From Cantharellus purpuraceus (lineage: Eukaryota > Basidiomycota > Agaricomycetes > Cantharellales > Hydnaceae), in assembly GCA_025174535.1 (NCBI GenBank), contig JALBUN010000014.1, positions 1 to 64,000 of the forward strand: a stretch of DNA of 64,000 nucleotides, given 5' to 3'. The notes beneath the pieces are model-generated. The model was not told the DNA's origin, made no database searches, and was given only the letters and a program-made list of their open reading frames with translations. This document shows, piece after piece, positions 24,238-37,000 of this stretch; the first letter of the stretch is position 1, and each line of letters opens with the position of its first letter. The position numbers and the translations under genes were made by a program.

Positions 24238-26473
24238 ATGTCGCACCAATATACTTCCTATGCACCTCCAGACCCCGCGACGCTCCACCATCATGATCAA
24301 TCCGCCATTACCCCACAAATCATTCCCCGTCCCCTCTCTGCCTTACAGAAACCTCCGACACCATCCTCCCCCCTCCCTGAGCTCCCCTCTCCCGTGCGCA
24401 ACCCATCCTTCACCGCCTCCTACACGCTCACGACACATCTATACCCCTCTGCGTACCCGCGCACGCCTTCCAAGCCCCTCCCGCGCTCTTCATACTCGGA
24501 CGTACCTGAAGAGACGAAATTGGAACGCCATGCGCGGCAAGAGGCTCTCGTGCATGCGTTGTGGGTGCGGAGCCGCAGTGCGGTTGGAGGTGGTGGTGAG
24601 GGGGAAGGGGGAGGAGGAGGAGGAGGAGAAGGAAATAGAGATATGCTGTGGAATGCGGTGAATCGCTATGTGAGGAATGATTTGCTGGTGGGAGAGAAGC
24701 GGGAGGCGCGGGGGTTGACATTGTTTTTCGCACATGCAAATGGGTTTCATAAGGAGGTTTGTGTGCCGCTGTGTGATTTTGAGACAAACGACATCTGACT
24801 GACACTCCTGGGTCATGAAATATACATATATATCCATGAATATTTCGTAGATTTGGGAGCCCTTCCTTCAGGAGACCTTCTCGCAAGCTGAGGCAGCCAA
24901 TGTTCTCATTGACGAGGTATGGGCGTTTGAATCCGTACAGCATGGGGACAGTGGTCTCATCAACGATAATATAATTGGAGATACGTGTACGTCATGTTCT
25001 TCTCCAATTTTGTATTTTGTAACAACAATCTCATATTTATTCTATTTTTATTTATACTTACTTTTATTTAATGCTGATCCGCCTTATAGTCGACTGGGCT
25101 GATAACACCCGCGATATTCTTACCTTCCTTATCTATCACCTTCCCCCGTCCCCATTTCCGTTTCCTGGCTTCTCCGAATCCACTGCGCTTCCTACGCACC
25201 TCCCGCGTCTCCCCGATGGAATAGCTGCACAGCGTCTCAGGGCAGGTTATGCCGATCGCATACTCGTAGGGGTGGGCCATTCCCTAGGAGGATGTTCAAT
25301 GCACGTGGTGCCATCTATCTTTCATGGTTTGGGTTAGGTTTATTAACACACCTCTTCTCTGTTTCCTCCCCTACTACCTCCATTTCTCATCCTCTGCCTC
25401 TTTGAGTTGCTTCCTTGTCTGTACCTGGCGCGACACTAGTACCCGTGCTGCACTCGCCCATCCAGCACTGTTCGCATCCCTTATTTTGGTTGACCCCGTC
25501 ATTCGACCCCGATGGGTGTTTCCCCCCGTCGAAACCGGGCCACCCAGTCTTGCCACGGTCGCGATTCGCAGACAAACAAAATGGAGTTCAAGGCGTGCCC
25601 TTCTCTCGCTCTATTCTTCCTCTGTCGTGTCTCATATATTCCCACCCGCACAGAAAAGATGCCCTCTTAAGACTCCAAAGCTCTTCCTTCTTTGGCGTAT
25701 GGCACCCAGCCGTCCTGGGCAACTACGTGAAATATGGCATGTGTCCCGACCCCAATCCTCCGAATGCCTCGAAAACACGTGAGGATGAAGATGCACATGA
25801 GGATGGAGATATTGCTGTTCAGTTGAAACTATCGGGGGTGCAGGTAGGTTTCTTTTTTTCCCTATTTTCATTCTAGACCTTTTTCATGGTAGTGATTTGC
25901 TTATGTCACTTTCCACCTGTTCAGGAGGCAGTGGTTTTCATCGACGTGCTGGTATCGTATGAAACGTGGGAGCTTCTGCCACACCTCGACCCACGTATCG
26001 CGTTGTATTTTATCCTCAGCGGGAAGGATGCGTCTGCGTGCGTGTGTTCTCTTTTTCTCTTCACTTCCATTCCCTCCGCCTTTTTTCGCCTTCCATGTTT
26101 TCATTTGAAAGCTGACATGCGCGAATCGGCCATTATTATCTTCGGTGACATCAGTTTAGGGGGAGAGCAAGCGGCACGAGAACTTGCATGGCGCCGTCCT
26201 GCAAACACATCCAATATTATAGTTCCGTTTTCTGGACATCTTGTGAGTTTCCTACCGCGACCTCGCAAAGTTGCTGACGGTATTGTGTTCCTTTAGATCC
26301 CGCAGGAGGCACCGCAGGCGCTAGGTGAGTGGATAGTGGACTGTCGTAGCACATCTAGCTAGGCCTTACTGGTTCACTATCTTCCAGCAACGTTAGTTGT
26401 CGGGTTTTTGAAGGAACGGTTTAGTCGTCAACGCAGTGAAGGTACGAAAACGCAGCCAAAGGCGATGTTGTAA
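24238..26473 (+). CDS. alpha/beta hydrolase, Lpx1/toxin-biosynthesis-like family
   Basis: A multi-exon frame starts MSHQYTSYAPP (an upstream in-frame ATG at 24154 is possible). It carries LTLFFAHANGFHKE (oxyanion region), IDEVWAFESVQHGDSGLIN, DWADNTRDIL and the nucleophile elbow VGHSLGG. Next come LVDPVIRP (acid region) and SFFGVWHPAVLGNYV, then FSGHLIPQEAP with the likely catalytic His. This order matches yeast peroxisomal lipase Lpx1 and fungal relatives. The C-terminus is ...KAML, a weak PTS1-like tripeptide, so a peroxisomal location is possible. Introns at 24757-24850, 24987-25089 and 25844-25924 are standard. Two joins (after 25300 and 25592) work only with GC-AG introns, so the model there is uncertain. 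A Gly/Glu-rich low-complexity stretch lies at about residues 118-133. Confidence 0.75.
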
Positions 26474-26899
26474 TCACAGAATAATCTCACACTCGTCTCT
26501 TCCTTATCTGTGGATTGGATTTGTGATTATTGTTATTGAAATAGATGAATAAACCGTCTAGACTGGTCTAGCTACAAGTTGCATCTCAAGCTCTCATTTA
26601 AGCAGACTCTCGCAGACGATTCAGGCTTGAACTTAGGTCTCTCTCCTTGATCTGTCAGATCTTGATTGCCCGCGCAATTGAGCTCATGATAGCCGTTGAG
26701 GCCGTCTTCTTCATGAAGCCACTCCTGCAGGGAACTCCAGAAGCCCGGCATGCTCTTGCCGGAGCACAGTCGTTGCTTACTATAAGACGTACGCATTGAT
26801 GAGGCGATCATCATTGTACGTGATTCACCTCTAATCTTCCTGGCCGGATTCGTTTAGTCATTCACCAGGTGTCCTGTCAAAGAGCCACTGGCGGTCATG

Positions 26900-27830
26900 T
26901 TCATGCAGATAGAACCATGGCATAGTGGTCCTTTGCTGCAATGCTGGCCACAATGTTGAAAAGAGCACTTCGATGAAATTTGTATGCCCTTCTGATTTAT
27001 ATAGGACTCTTGAGTTCCTATATGACTCTCCCGACTTTCTCCGTTCAGTTGGTCTATTTCCACCGCTAATGATTGCACCATATCGGATTCAAAACCACAC
27101 CTACTTTTTCGAGACCCTTTCCACGGGCGGAAGTAGAGAGTTTTTGTTAATCCGCTGGGCAGTGAAGGGAACCCCAAGGGTGGAGGCGAAATCATTTTCG
27201 GGGACGTAGAATGAATTGTTGTATCTGCCGCGACTGATGTCATAGTAAGGTGATGTGACTTGGGTATCTCGAAACCCATTTGGTTCAGTGATTTCCTACT
27301 GAAATCTCAATGTACGCTGCACCTGACTACTACGTATCATTACAGAGCCTGTCGTCTCGGGTTTCCGCTTCAGTAACATCATCTTGAACAGTACGCCCGC
27401 CCACACGGACTTGCAAAGCTATGCTATTTCTCTTCCATTGTATGTACCTTCTTCCCTCCTTTGTCTACAATCCTCACAGCTGATGCGGACTTTGATACTC
27501 TTCTGGAACGCAGCGACACTATTTGATATCCTTTACGCATACAACGCTGCACTCGGAGTACGAGATAAGATATTCTCCAATGACTTCATTGCGTTTCTGA
27601 GAAACCAAACAAGCATCCTGTCGCCCCTCAACTCTCCATCAATATCCATCCCGCCATCAGTGTATATTTATGCACGCCGTCGAATCTGGCGGTTGACCCG
27701 AGGATGGCCTTTTCGTGGATAAGGACTGATGGGCCAGGAATGTTCGCGTTGGAGAAGAGTTGCCTATTCTGGGTACGGTAATGCGTCGTTTCTTCGACTC
27801 CCGTTCCCACATCCCACGGTGGACGCTCGC
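26900..27830 (+). pseudogene. decayed aspartic protease copy
   Basis: Broken frames parallel the protease at 29496-31428 in the same order. At about 27157-27210 a frame reads GGGEIIFGDVE (compare GTGEISFGGVD in the intact copy), followed by GDVTWVS. At about 27384 the frame matches the region of the second active site, but the DTG is changed (AHTDLQSYAISLPLY). At about 27530-27700 come AYNAALGV and SISIPPSVYIYA, matching AYNGSISF and TFSIPPSQYIVP. The end reads GLMGQE for FMMGQK. Several stops and shifts are present and the N-terminal lobe is not recognisable. Confidence 0.65.
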
Positions 27831-29495
27831 CGCTACTTTAACTGCCGCATGGCAGTACGAATACCATTAGGTCAATATCAATCCAACATCATGCCTTCTA
27901 TATACGCGTTTTCGTTTCGCTGCGGACGATAAACCACAAATTATCAACTTCGATGCACATTTGGCATGTGCATAGAGTCTTTTACATGTAAGGACCAGGT
28001 GTGGTGAACTCCTAAGCAAGGAGACAGTCCTTGTGATTTTGGTGGATTTCAGGTAGCTCACTTTACACTGTAATCACCTTTGACAACATATTGCCTACAT
28101 AACCGCCTCACGTCCGCCTGCTCGTACCATCCAACTGTCTCGTTACATCTGACTTCATCTATTAAAGTCTTGTATGATGCCTATCATTGATTTGGAAGCC
28201 TTATGTTTAAGGAATGTTCGTAGTTAAACTAACGAGTGTCGAGACGAGGGATATTCCCTAAGGCTGTGGATAGAAGGGGCGCGATTAGCTGGCGTTGATT
28301 CCGCCTGCAGTTCGTATTCATGTCGTGTCTGTGTCTTTTGCGTATCTCAGCAGGCTTGCAATGACCTGGGTATAGCGATGCTCCTCTTTCGGACGTATAC
28401 TTCACTCCAAGCCACCCAACCGAATGCCCTGAAAATCAGTACAGATATATCAGGATGAAGAGGATTCGTGCGGGAATGCCTCGAAACTTCTGGATGATGA
28501 TGTATGCCATCACAGTGAAATCATGAGGTCAACGAACCGTTTAAGGACTTAACAACTAGTAGGTTCAGGCAGTGAGCTGGACCTTAAGTCTACAGCTGGA
28601 GTTCACGGATAAAGGCGTGTTGTATTAGCTATTAGAGATATAGACTATCACACCATGCGTACCTGGAGTTCACGGATAAAGGCGTGAACTCCAGCAGGCG
28701 CCCGAAAGAAAACTTTTGTATACCCCGCCGAACCGTGGATCCATACGCGTCCACATTGAGGGCGAGTCGCTTCATAGTAAAAAAACTTTGTCAGGACTTG
28801 TATGTTTCCTTTGGCTTTCCTATTCGATTTAGAATTGTTCTTGCTCCAATGGTCAGAAACCATCTTTCATTGCGACGTGGCGCGTAATCGATCTGATCGC
28901 TTATTTCATCTATTTGGCGCAGAGTGGCATTGCTTGGAGCACCCGTAAACCCAAAGCGTACTCAACGAATGAATTCAGTAAACAAAAGCCTTTACGGCTC
29001 GGTAAGAGGTGAATCCATGCAAGTCAGCGCAAACGTCACTGCAAAGACGAGGACAAAAGGCAGTACACCGTGATGACGAACTACCCTGACCGAAGCGGCA
29101 ACCCTTGAGCTTGATGTTCTGGACGATTGTGATTCCCACTCCAAAGTTTCGGGGACGAGTCTCACGCTCACCGATCAACTTATCGGCTGTTTGTTGCGAC
29201 GCAGATCGGGCCCGCGGCACGTGGACCAGAGGAGTATGATACTAATGTGTATGGGATAATTTGGGGTTCGCCATACATTGCCTGCCAAGCCCTTTACTCA
29301 CAATCAATAGTTTGTTTCAAATCACTTCATCTGCTGGCTGCTCTCAGCTGTAGGAGCGTCCCGCGACCGTGTCCGTGTCCACAATCAACTCGAAAAGGAT
29401 TAGAAAAAGGTCGTACGTTCGACGTTTCATTAATTCGGCGTGTTTCGAAGTTCTTATCCGTGTACCGATACCTATGCTGATAGTATCCCGGTAGC
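27831..29495. other. intergenic region
   Basis: No supported gene apart from the small repeat at 28596-28694. Short frames on both strands lack motifs. Confidence 0.5.
28596..28694. repeat. 24-bp direct repeat with a perfect 12-bp inverted repeat
   Basis: The 24-bp sequence starting CTGGAGTTCACGGATAAAGG occurs at 28596-28619 and 28663-28686. The second copy continues into the exact reverse complement of its first 12 bases, so 28663-28694 is a 12-bp stem with an 8-base loop (CTGGAGTTCACG ... CGTGAACTCCAG). Confidence 0.8.
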
Positions 29496-31428
29496 ATGTT
29501 CGAATTCGCGCTCCTTTCCCACCTATTACTCGTCGCGTCGATTGTAGTAAATGCTCAGGGTGGGCTGTTGAAGGTCCCTTTGTCGTCCAGAGTGTGAGTC
29601 TGTTGGCTTTCATGGTCCAGATAATCTTGTTTATTCACCGTGTGACTACACAATGACATATCGCGGTGGTATCGCAGTCTCTCGCTGGATTCCACTGTCT
29701 CGAGTATGCAATCTTTAATCCCCTCCTTGGGAGCAACGTGCAGTCTGTCCAACATGTATCTAATGTAGAGCAACTCGACCCCAAAGCACCCCTCCGAAAC
29801 GCTAATGTCAAAGTTGTTACTTCTGGTAAGAAGCACCTTCACATTCTTCCACTCCATAGTCCCGCCAACTGCTAATCCATGACGTATGAATGGGCAGTTC
29901 AATGTGGTAGTAGCCAGACATTCAACGACGTATTGATCGACACAGGGAGCGGGATACTATGGGTGGGTGGGGAGAAGCCGTATGAGCCAGGCCCATATTC
30001 ACAGAAGTGAGTAATGCATATTGTATTATCTTCCGATCTAAACCACTTTTCGTTTGCTTGCTTTTCAAATTGTCCTTCTCGGCAGTCTCAATGCAACCTT
30101 CGGTGTAGGCTATGGCGCTGGGGGTGTGAGCGGCACTGCTTTTCGCGACAATGTAATTATCGGAGGCGCGTTGGCGAGGGCGCAGATCATCGGGGCATCG
30201 AATAATACGCAGGGATTCGCTCTCGTGTCCCCTATTGACGGAATTCGTATGTCTCTCGCTTGTGTTTCAGCAGAGTTCAATTCATTCATATAACTGTATA
30301 GTGGGACTCGGTCCATCAGGAAGTAACGCAGGCGATGTGTTAGGCTTCAACGCCACCCCCACCTTCGTAGAGACCCTCGTTTCGGAAGGTAGCATCGATA
30401 AACCCATGTTCGGGGTGTTTATCAGTCCGCTAGGGCAAAATGGCGTCCCGGAAGGCACAGGGGAAATATCCTTTGGAGGTGTCGATGAGTCGCGTATTCG
30501 AAGTGATTTGATCAAAACAACTCCCTGTATTCGAGACTAATATCCTAAAGGTGATGTAACATGGGTCCCTCAAAATCTCCCTGTTGATTTCCACTGGGAA
30601 TTCAACGTAAGTGTATATTTCTATTATTTACAGGTCACGGGGATATGTCGCTTTCTTCAACACTGATGTCATGATTCCCATTTTCCTTCGTCAAAGGTCT
30701 CATCGTTCGGCTTTGGTAATGTCTCCTTGGAGGCGGCTACGTTCGCCCGAACGGACACGGGTGTTCTCGCTATTGGGGTTCCATTGTATGTATCGCGTTT
30801 GTTTTTGTTTTTGTTTCATTGTGTTTTGCATTGTATCGGTTATTTAATGCTGTCAGGACTGATGAGATTCACCTTCTTCCTTTTCTTTTTTATTCTATTC
30901 CTTTCAAGTAATATTTACCTAATATGAAATCTTCCGCAGCGACGAACTCATCGCCATGAGCCAGGCCTATAACGGAAGTATATCTTTCGAAAACAGCGCC
31001 CTCAGCGGCTTTCTCTCCTTTCCCAGCAACGCCACGCACTCCCTCCCCTCCCTCGAGTTTACTCTCGGCACCGGCAGCAGTCATACGACATTTTCAATTC
31101 CGCCATCACAGTACATTGTCCCTAAAGAACTGTACGCCTCACTCAACGTGACGGCTGTGAATACTGGTAATGGGACGTTGGTGAAGACGTGGATTACGAG
31201 CGGCGGGTCGGGGCAGTTTATGATGGGGCAGAAGTGGTTAGAGAATGTGTATACGGCGTATGATTGTAAGTTTCCTTTTCCTTTTATTTTGATACATCTG
31301 AACTAAATGTTCTCATTGTTTTGTGAAGTGGCAAACCATCGTGAGTCTTCTGCTGTTTATATACGTTCAAAAAGACTAGTTCATGTCCTCAAATCCCAGG
31401 TATCGGCTTCGCTCACCTTGCCTACTGA
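29496..31428 (+). CDS. secreted pepsin-type aspartic protease (family A1)
   Basis: The start encodes a signal peptide (MFEFALLSHLLLVASIVVNA). The first active site is VLIDTGSGILWVGG (about 29926). The flap region follows with GVGYGAGGVSGTAF, then ILGLGPSG, GEISFGGVD and DVTWVPQN. The second active site is ARTDTGVLAIGVP (about 30750). The end NHRIGFAHLAY is typical of A1 enzymes. About ten short introns are needed; clear ones start at 29594, 30007 and 30247, one near 30500 removes an in-frame TAA, and two small ones lie in the last 170 bp. The prosegment between 29594 and 29897 is the least certain part. Both catalytic Asp are present, so it is probably an active extracellular or vacuolar protease. 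A decayed paralogue lies upstream on the same strand. Confidence 0.8.
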
Positions 31429-32439
31429 GTCCCATCTTCGACACACGAGAAATGACAATGATACTTGACGTATTTTAATTCACACAGCATCATGAACTGT
31501 ACACATTCTTTTGTGTAGCATACTTTTCACCCTATCATAGGTATATTTTTACATGTCCATCACTGGACGCTTGTCGCTCGCTCCAGCCCTTTTCATGTTC
31601 AGCTGTTGTCACGTACACTGATTCTTTTGGACAATGCAATCAAGTTCGCGGACAGTTTTTCTTGCTTATTTGTCACGTTAAAGCTGCCGGTCTTTGTATA
31701 TGTTTGAAGGCGAAGAAACTCAACCGGAATGATTTTCCAGAAGTTGGCCTGAAGATCGTGTGGACTTGCTAGTGCGGCAGATGTTCAGATTTTCACTTGC
31801 ACAAAGAATGACATGTCACTTCAGGGGAAAATTGAATTTGGGAGAATAATGAATAGCTTGATGTGTAAAGAGCAGGTTTAAGCTGTTTCTAGCTGTTTCC
31901 AGTGTGATTGAACGATAAGCGTATTGATGGTGGACGGAGGAAAAAAAATTCTAACTTTCGCCACAGACAATTTTGAATCCTACACATTGTTCATACATCA
32001 ATAACCGTTGGATCGGACATCAATGAGAGATCAGCCGTGCGAGGCGATATCTGACTTGTCTCTTTTGAAGTGCTTGAACTTCCAGACTATGAGCTTTGGC
32101 TAGCCAAGACTTCTTTTCCATTTATACTGATACAATGGGTCCAGAACAAATAGTTGTTACCCACTCATACTACATGCACCCTAGCTCAGCGGACCGTAGC
32201 ACTTGTTGGCCTAGCACTCAAGAAGGTAAGCATTACAAACAATATGTGACGAGGTATCACAATTGAGAACCAAGCAGAGATGACCCAATATGGGAAGTAG
32301 AACGAAGTGCGGCAAGCTATAAAAGCAGTAGGATCGATAACGAGTCAAGAACAAAGCCAGTATTGAACGTCAGATTTAACCAAGATACTGAGAGCAGTGA
32401 GAATATAGAGTGGGGCTAGAACGTTGTGCTAAGGGCCAG
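31429..32439. other. intergenic region
   Basis: About 1 kb downstream of the protease with no recognisable gene or repeat. Confidence 0.5.
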
Positions 32440-32710
32440 CTATTCCTGTAGTTCATCGAGATACATCGCCGGGCAGCTATGCACCGCTTCGATCAGGCTG
32501 TTGGTCATTGTTGCATTCACGGGGCCGAGGTCGCCTGTGAAGAGGGTTTCAAGGCGGAAGTACAGTACATCTCCAAACTTATCCACATTGTGAGCCCAGC
32601 AAGTCAAACTGCTCCGAGACAACACGAAGGGAGCGAACCTTCTTCTGGAACATATCAATATATATAAGAGCTCGCTGCTTGAGATCTCGACGTGTACGTC
32701 GAACACCCAT
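32440..32710 (-). pseudogene. Tc1/mariner-type transposase N-terminal fragment
   Basis: On the minus strand one frame begins MGVRRTRRDLKQRAL, like the start of basidiomycete Tc1/mariner (DDE_3) transposases. A second frame continues with FGDVLYFRLETLFTGDLGP and CPAMYLDELQE, matching the linker and the LYLDEI motif before the catalytic domain. A frameshift separates the two and the catalytic domain is absent. The assignment rests on motif memory only. Confidence 0.55.
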
Positions 32711-34096
32711 CGTTGTTGGGGCGCCTAATTGTAGCGTGCGCCTCTGGGAAACAAAACAAATAACCGTAGTGACTCCCGCGTAAGAAAAAATAAACAGATT
32801 AGTGCATGCGTATGAGCGCACACGCTGAGGTCGCCGAGCTCAGATACGATCCTTTGTCCGTAATAACAATCGTGAGCACTGTGGCGATGACGAAATTAGG
32901 ATCTTCATGTGCATCGGCAGAAGGACGACATTTTGATTCATGCAAGTCGTAGGTGTTGAGTCCGGGCAGCGAGTGGTACACACGTACACAATCACGTGAG
33001 TACGGAGGATAAAGCATTTTCGGCGGCGCTTTATGTTCACTCACTTGTCCGATTACCACTGAGTGAGGTGAGAACAATTCTCGTATAACATTCGTTTTCT
33101 GAATTAATGTAAACTCAGTTGGAGTAAAGTTAGAATACCATTTTTTTTTTCGAAAAAGGTATCGATCCGATGACGACTTGCTCCAAGGGAGGATTTCGTC
33201 GGGTTTGTCGACTCTTTACCCATTCAATTATTTGCGATATGCGGCGTACCTTGTGAAACATACCGAACTGGGCGGACAAGTAGCTTTGTCACCATTAATG
33301 GGAAACCCCCAAAGTGTGACAGTGATGAATATATTCGGAGCAGGATGCTGTCAAAAGCGTCCTCTCCTCCTTCCTTGGAGTTGATCAAGTCATCGAGGGC
33401 AAACAAGGGGTGCCGTCCGGGGATGTTGAGTATTAATTCGTGAGACGTTGAGCTTTTTTCCATAATAACAAGTGTACTACCTCCACACGCATTCGTGCAC
33501 ACGTTTTTGGGCCCTGTGAAGTATATTCCAACGCGGCCTGCCATGCAGCGGCCCTTTTGATTTCTGACGTGGGGTTTTTCGGGCTGGGTAATTTTCACCG
33601 TCCCAATATAAGCCCCCAACACACACACACGGTATCTTGAAACATTCACCTAGGCGCGCGACACGTCTCCCACTAGAAATAAAAACATATACTTACTCGC
33701 TCCAGCAATATCCAAATCAAAACGCAACAACAGTTGCACATTCACACACTCACACCAGCCCCTTTTAATTTTCTTTCCAACACAAAAAAAATCAAGTCAA
33801 TCCAATCCAATCCAAAAACGCACACATGCACACACACATTCTAAAAAACCGACCGACCGACCAACCGACCGACCGACAAAAACAAACTCGACGACGCGAC
33901 AAACGCAAACGAAAAATAGAAAAGAAAAGAAAAACAACAACATCGATAGCGTGAGGTAATAACAAGCACACAAAAATGACACAGATGAAAAAAAAAAAAA
34001 AGTATTGAACAACCGAAAAAAATTAATTCGGGGGGTGGTGGGGTGGAAGGGTGGAGTGGGGGCGGAGAAGCGTAGTAGAAAAGGGTGCAGGTAAAT
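32711..34096. other. intergenic region and likely SET1 3' flank
   Basis: No gene is recognised. Short frames on the minus strand at 32799-33077 and 33224-33649 lack motifs. The right part (from about 33700) is A-rich with CA repeats and a CCGA tetranucleotide repeat at about 33849-33876. It is probably the transcribed 3' region of SET1, which runs leftward. Confidence 0.5.
33849..33876. repeat. (CCGA)n microsatellite
   Basis: Seven near-perfect CCGA units with one A substitution, about 220 bp beyond the SET1 stop codon. Confidence 0.8.
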
Positions 34097-37000
34097 CTAG
34101 TTGAGGTACCCGCGGCACTTTGCAGCGCCACAAAGGCAGGGTATCTTAAAAAACAAAAAAAACAGCATCAGTCAAACAGTCGACACAATCCAACACCCCA
34201 AATCAAAAAAAAACCACCTCACCTTTTCTTGTTCAATGGGAAAGTGATAATCTACAATAAAACACCCAGCCCATGAGAAAGATGGACATCGTAAGAGGGC
34301 TCTGAAACTCACCGTATGTGATCTCATCACCAAGCTCAATGTCCTGCTTAGCGTAAATCACAATCTTCTTCTCCCCACTAATAGTAATGATCTTCGCCGT
34401 GCAATTCGGGTCACAAGAATGATTAATTAAGCGCCTAAAAAATAGAAAAGCAAAAAGCAAAACAAAAAAAGCCAACCATCAGTTCACCATTTCCACACAC
34501 ACACACACAAAACCCTGTTGACTCACCCCAAATTGCCCTTCTTCGTCGCATCCACCACCAAATCATCATCAATCCGGAACAAATAACTGCTCCCGATCCC
34601 CTGCCTCTCATACGCCCGCTCCCTTTTATCCGCCACCGCCTGCCGAATCACCTCCCCCACATACTCAATCACCATCTCCCCCCTCCCAATCCGCTCCATC
34701 GCATACAGCCCCCAATCGTGTATCGGACTCCGCGCAAACCGCAGCTGCTTCTTCCGCGTCTGCAGCTGGTTAAACTTGATCAACACGCTGTCCTTGCTCC
34801 CCGCCATCCCCGCGTCCGCCAGACTCAGCGCCAGCGCCCTGTTCAGATCGTCCACCCCCCGCGCCTGCACGCGCGCGCTGGCGCGGTTCGACCGCGACGA
34901 CGTCAGCGTCTGCTGCGGCGGCACCACCACCACCGGCGAATCCGACGCGTTATTGCTGTTGTTGTTGTTGCCGCCGCCGCCGTTGTTATTGCCGTTCGCA
35001 GGCTTGGCATCGGCGCGGACAATATACTGCGCCACATACCCCGCCTTCTCCGTATGCGGAATCTTATACGACCCCTCCGTCCGCGCCGAGCCCGTCGCAT
35101 GCACCCGGAACCGCGGCAGCCCATTCGCAGTGACCGACACAGACGCCAGCGGCTGCTCAGCCTGAGCACAAGGCGGCTCAAACACGCCCAGCGCCGCCCC
35201 CGCCGCAGCCTTCACATAATACACGTCCTCCTCGTCCCGACACACGCCAATGTCGATCGGGTCCGGCGGCGGGAGCTCCGGGGACGGCGTCCGAGGCGGC
35301 GTCGTCGTCCCAGCGGGCGACGAGAACGGCTCGGGGATGTCGACCACCGCAACGGGCGCGGTGGGCTCGTGTGTCGCTGTGACTATGACGACATCCTCAT
35401 CCTCCTCCTCCTCCTCATGCGCTGCTGCTGCTGCTGCTGCTGCGGCCGCCGCTGCCTTGGCTTTAACGTCCCTCTTGGCCGGTCTCTTCTTGCTCTTGGC
35501 TCCCTTCTTCGTCGATCTCGGCGGCGGCGGCGCGGCGTCTTCAGCTGCAGTGTTGTTATTGTCCACTTGCGCCACCAGCGTCTCCTCGCTGTTCGCAAGA
35601 CTCGTGACATCCGACGCACTCTCCGTCTTGCGTTTCTTGACCTTCGTCGTCCCCCCACCCGACGCGTCCTCGTCCTGCTGCTGCTGCCGCCGTTTCTTGG
35701 GACTGGGCCGCAACACCCCAAGATGAGCAGGCGTCGGTGGCTCCGTCTCCGCCACCGCGTAGCCCTCCTCTTCAGATTCAACATCCTCGCTGATGACCTT
35801 GACAGCAGCCCTCTTCTTGCGCTTAGCGGGAGGCCCTTCTTCTTCCTCGTCCACCCTTGTCACCACAGACTTTGCCACCACCTCCACCTCATCGTCCGTC
35901 TCCTCCGTTTTCACCACCACCACCTCCTCCTCCCTCTTCCGCTTCTTCTTAAAACTCAACCCCTTCAACCCCAACCCCGTCCCAACACCACCGGCACCGG
36001 CACCGGCACCACCCCCCGCCACCCTCGCCGCCACCCCCGCCGCTTGCTCAGCCCCCACATCATCACACACCCTACTCTCCCTCTCCTTCCTCTTCCGCGC
36101 CCGCTCCTCATCCGCAATCTTCAGCACCCGCTCGCTAATCACCCACCTCGCCACATCCATCTGCAGCTTCTCCTTCAACTCACTCATAATGATCTCCCGC
36201 GCATGGCTCACGAGCGTGCGCTCGTCCCACACCACGTCGGCCCCGAGGTCGCGCTTCGCAGGCACCGGCGGCGGCGGCGGCGCGTGCACAGACATGTTCA
36301 AAGACCGGCCGTGGAGCTGTCGCATACCCACCACAAGCCGCGACCGTCGCGCCATATCGCGCGCGTTGAACGTCACAAACCAATACGGCGGGTCCTCCAA
36401 CACCTACAAACGTCCGAGCACGAATAGACCGAGTACGAAATGAGCCCTCAACACGCCGAGGGAGACAAAAACACCAAAAACGCACCTTGTCAACGTCAAA
36501 CCCGCTAAACATGCTCCGAACCTCCGCCTCGGTCACGCCCAGCCCAGCAGCATCGACCTTGACATGGTCAAACGGGCTGCGGGCCAGCTCCGCCAGCACA
36601 CCCTCGTCCCTCGCCTTGCCTTTGCCGGGACTGACATGCACGCCCAGCCCAGGACTGGCGTGTATCCCCAGCTTGGCATGTGCCGGCGGCAGCGGCGAAG
36701 GCGTCCGGGGCGGCTGTCCCGCGGCCCCCCACGGAGCGGCCCATTTCGGTGCATGACGGGACATGGGAGTCAGGGGCGCAAGCGGCGACTGCTGCTGCTG
36801 CTGCTGCGAATGCAGCGACTGTGCATACGGCGCGGGTTTTTGTGGGAGGGAGCCGAGGTGCTGTCGATTAGACCAGGGTGCGTGCTTTCCACTGGCCCCC
36901 GCCGACTCCCCTGCCCCACCACCGGGCGTCGCGCCATTCTGAGGGCTGGCGGTCTGAGCAAAGGAAAGCGCGGTGCTGAGCCGTGCTTTGACGAGTGCCG

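Noticed and set aside
30500..30552. In-frame TAA in the aspartic protease
   Set aside because: A 48-bp GT-AG intron with a GACTAAT branch-like site removes it and joins the conserved SRI and DVTWVP blocks.
34718..36427. Long plus-strand open frame (569 codons) opposite SET1
   Set aside because: Arg/His/Pro-rich shadow of the GC-rich low-complexity part of SET1; no motif and no start context.
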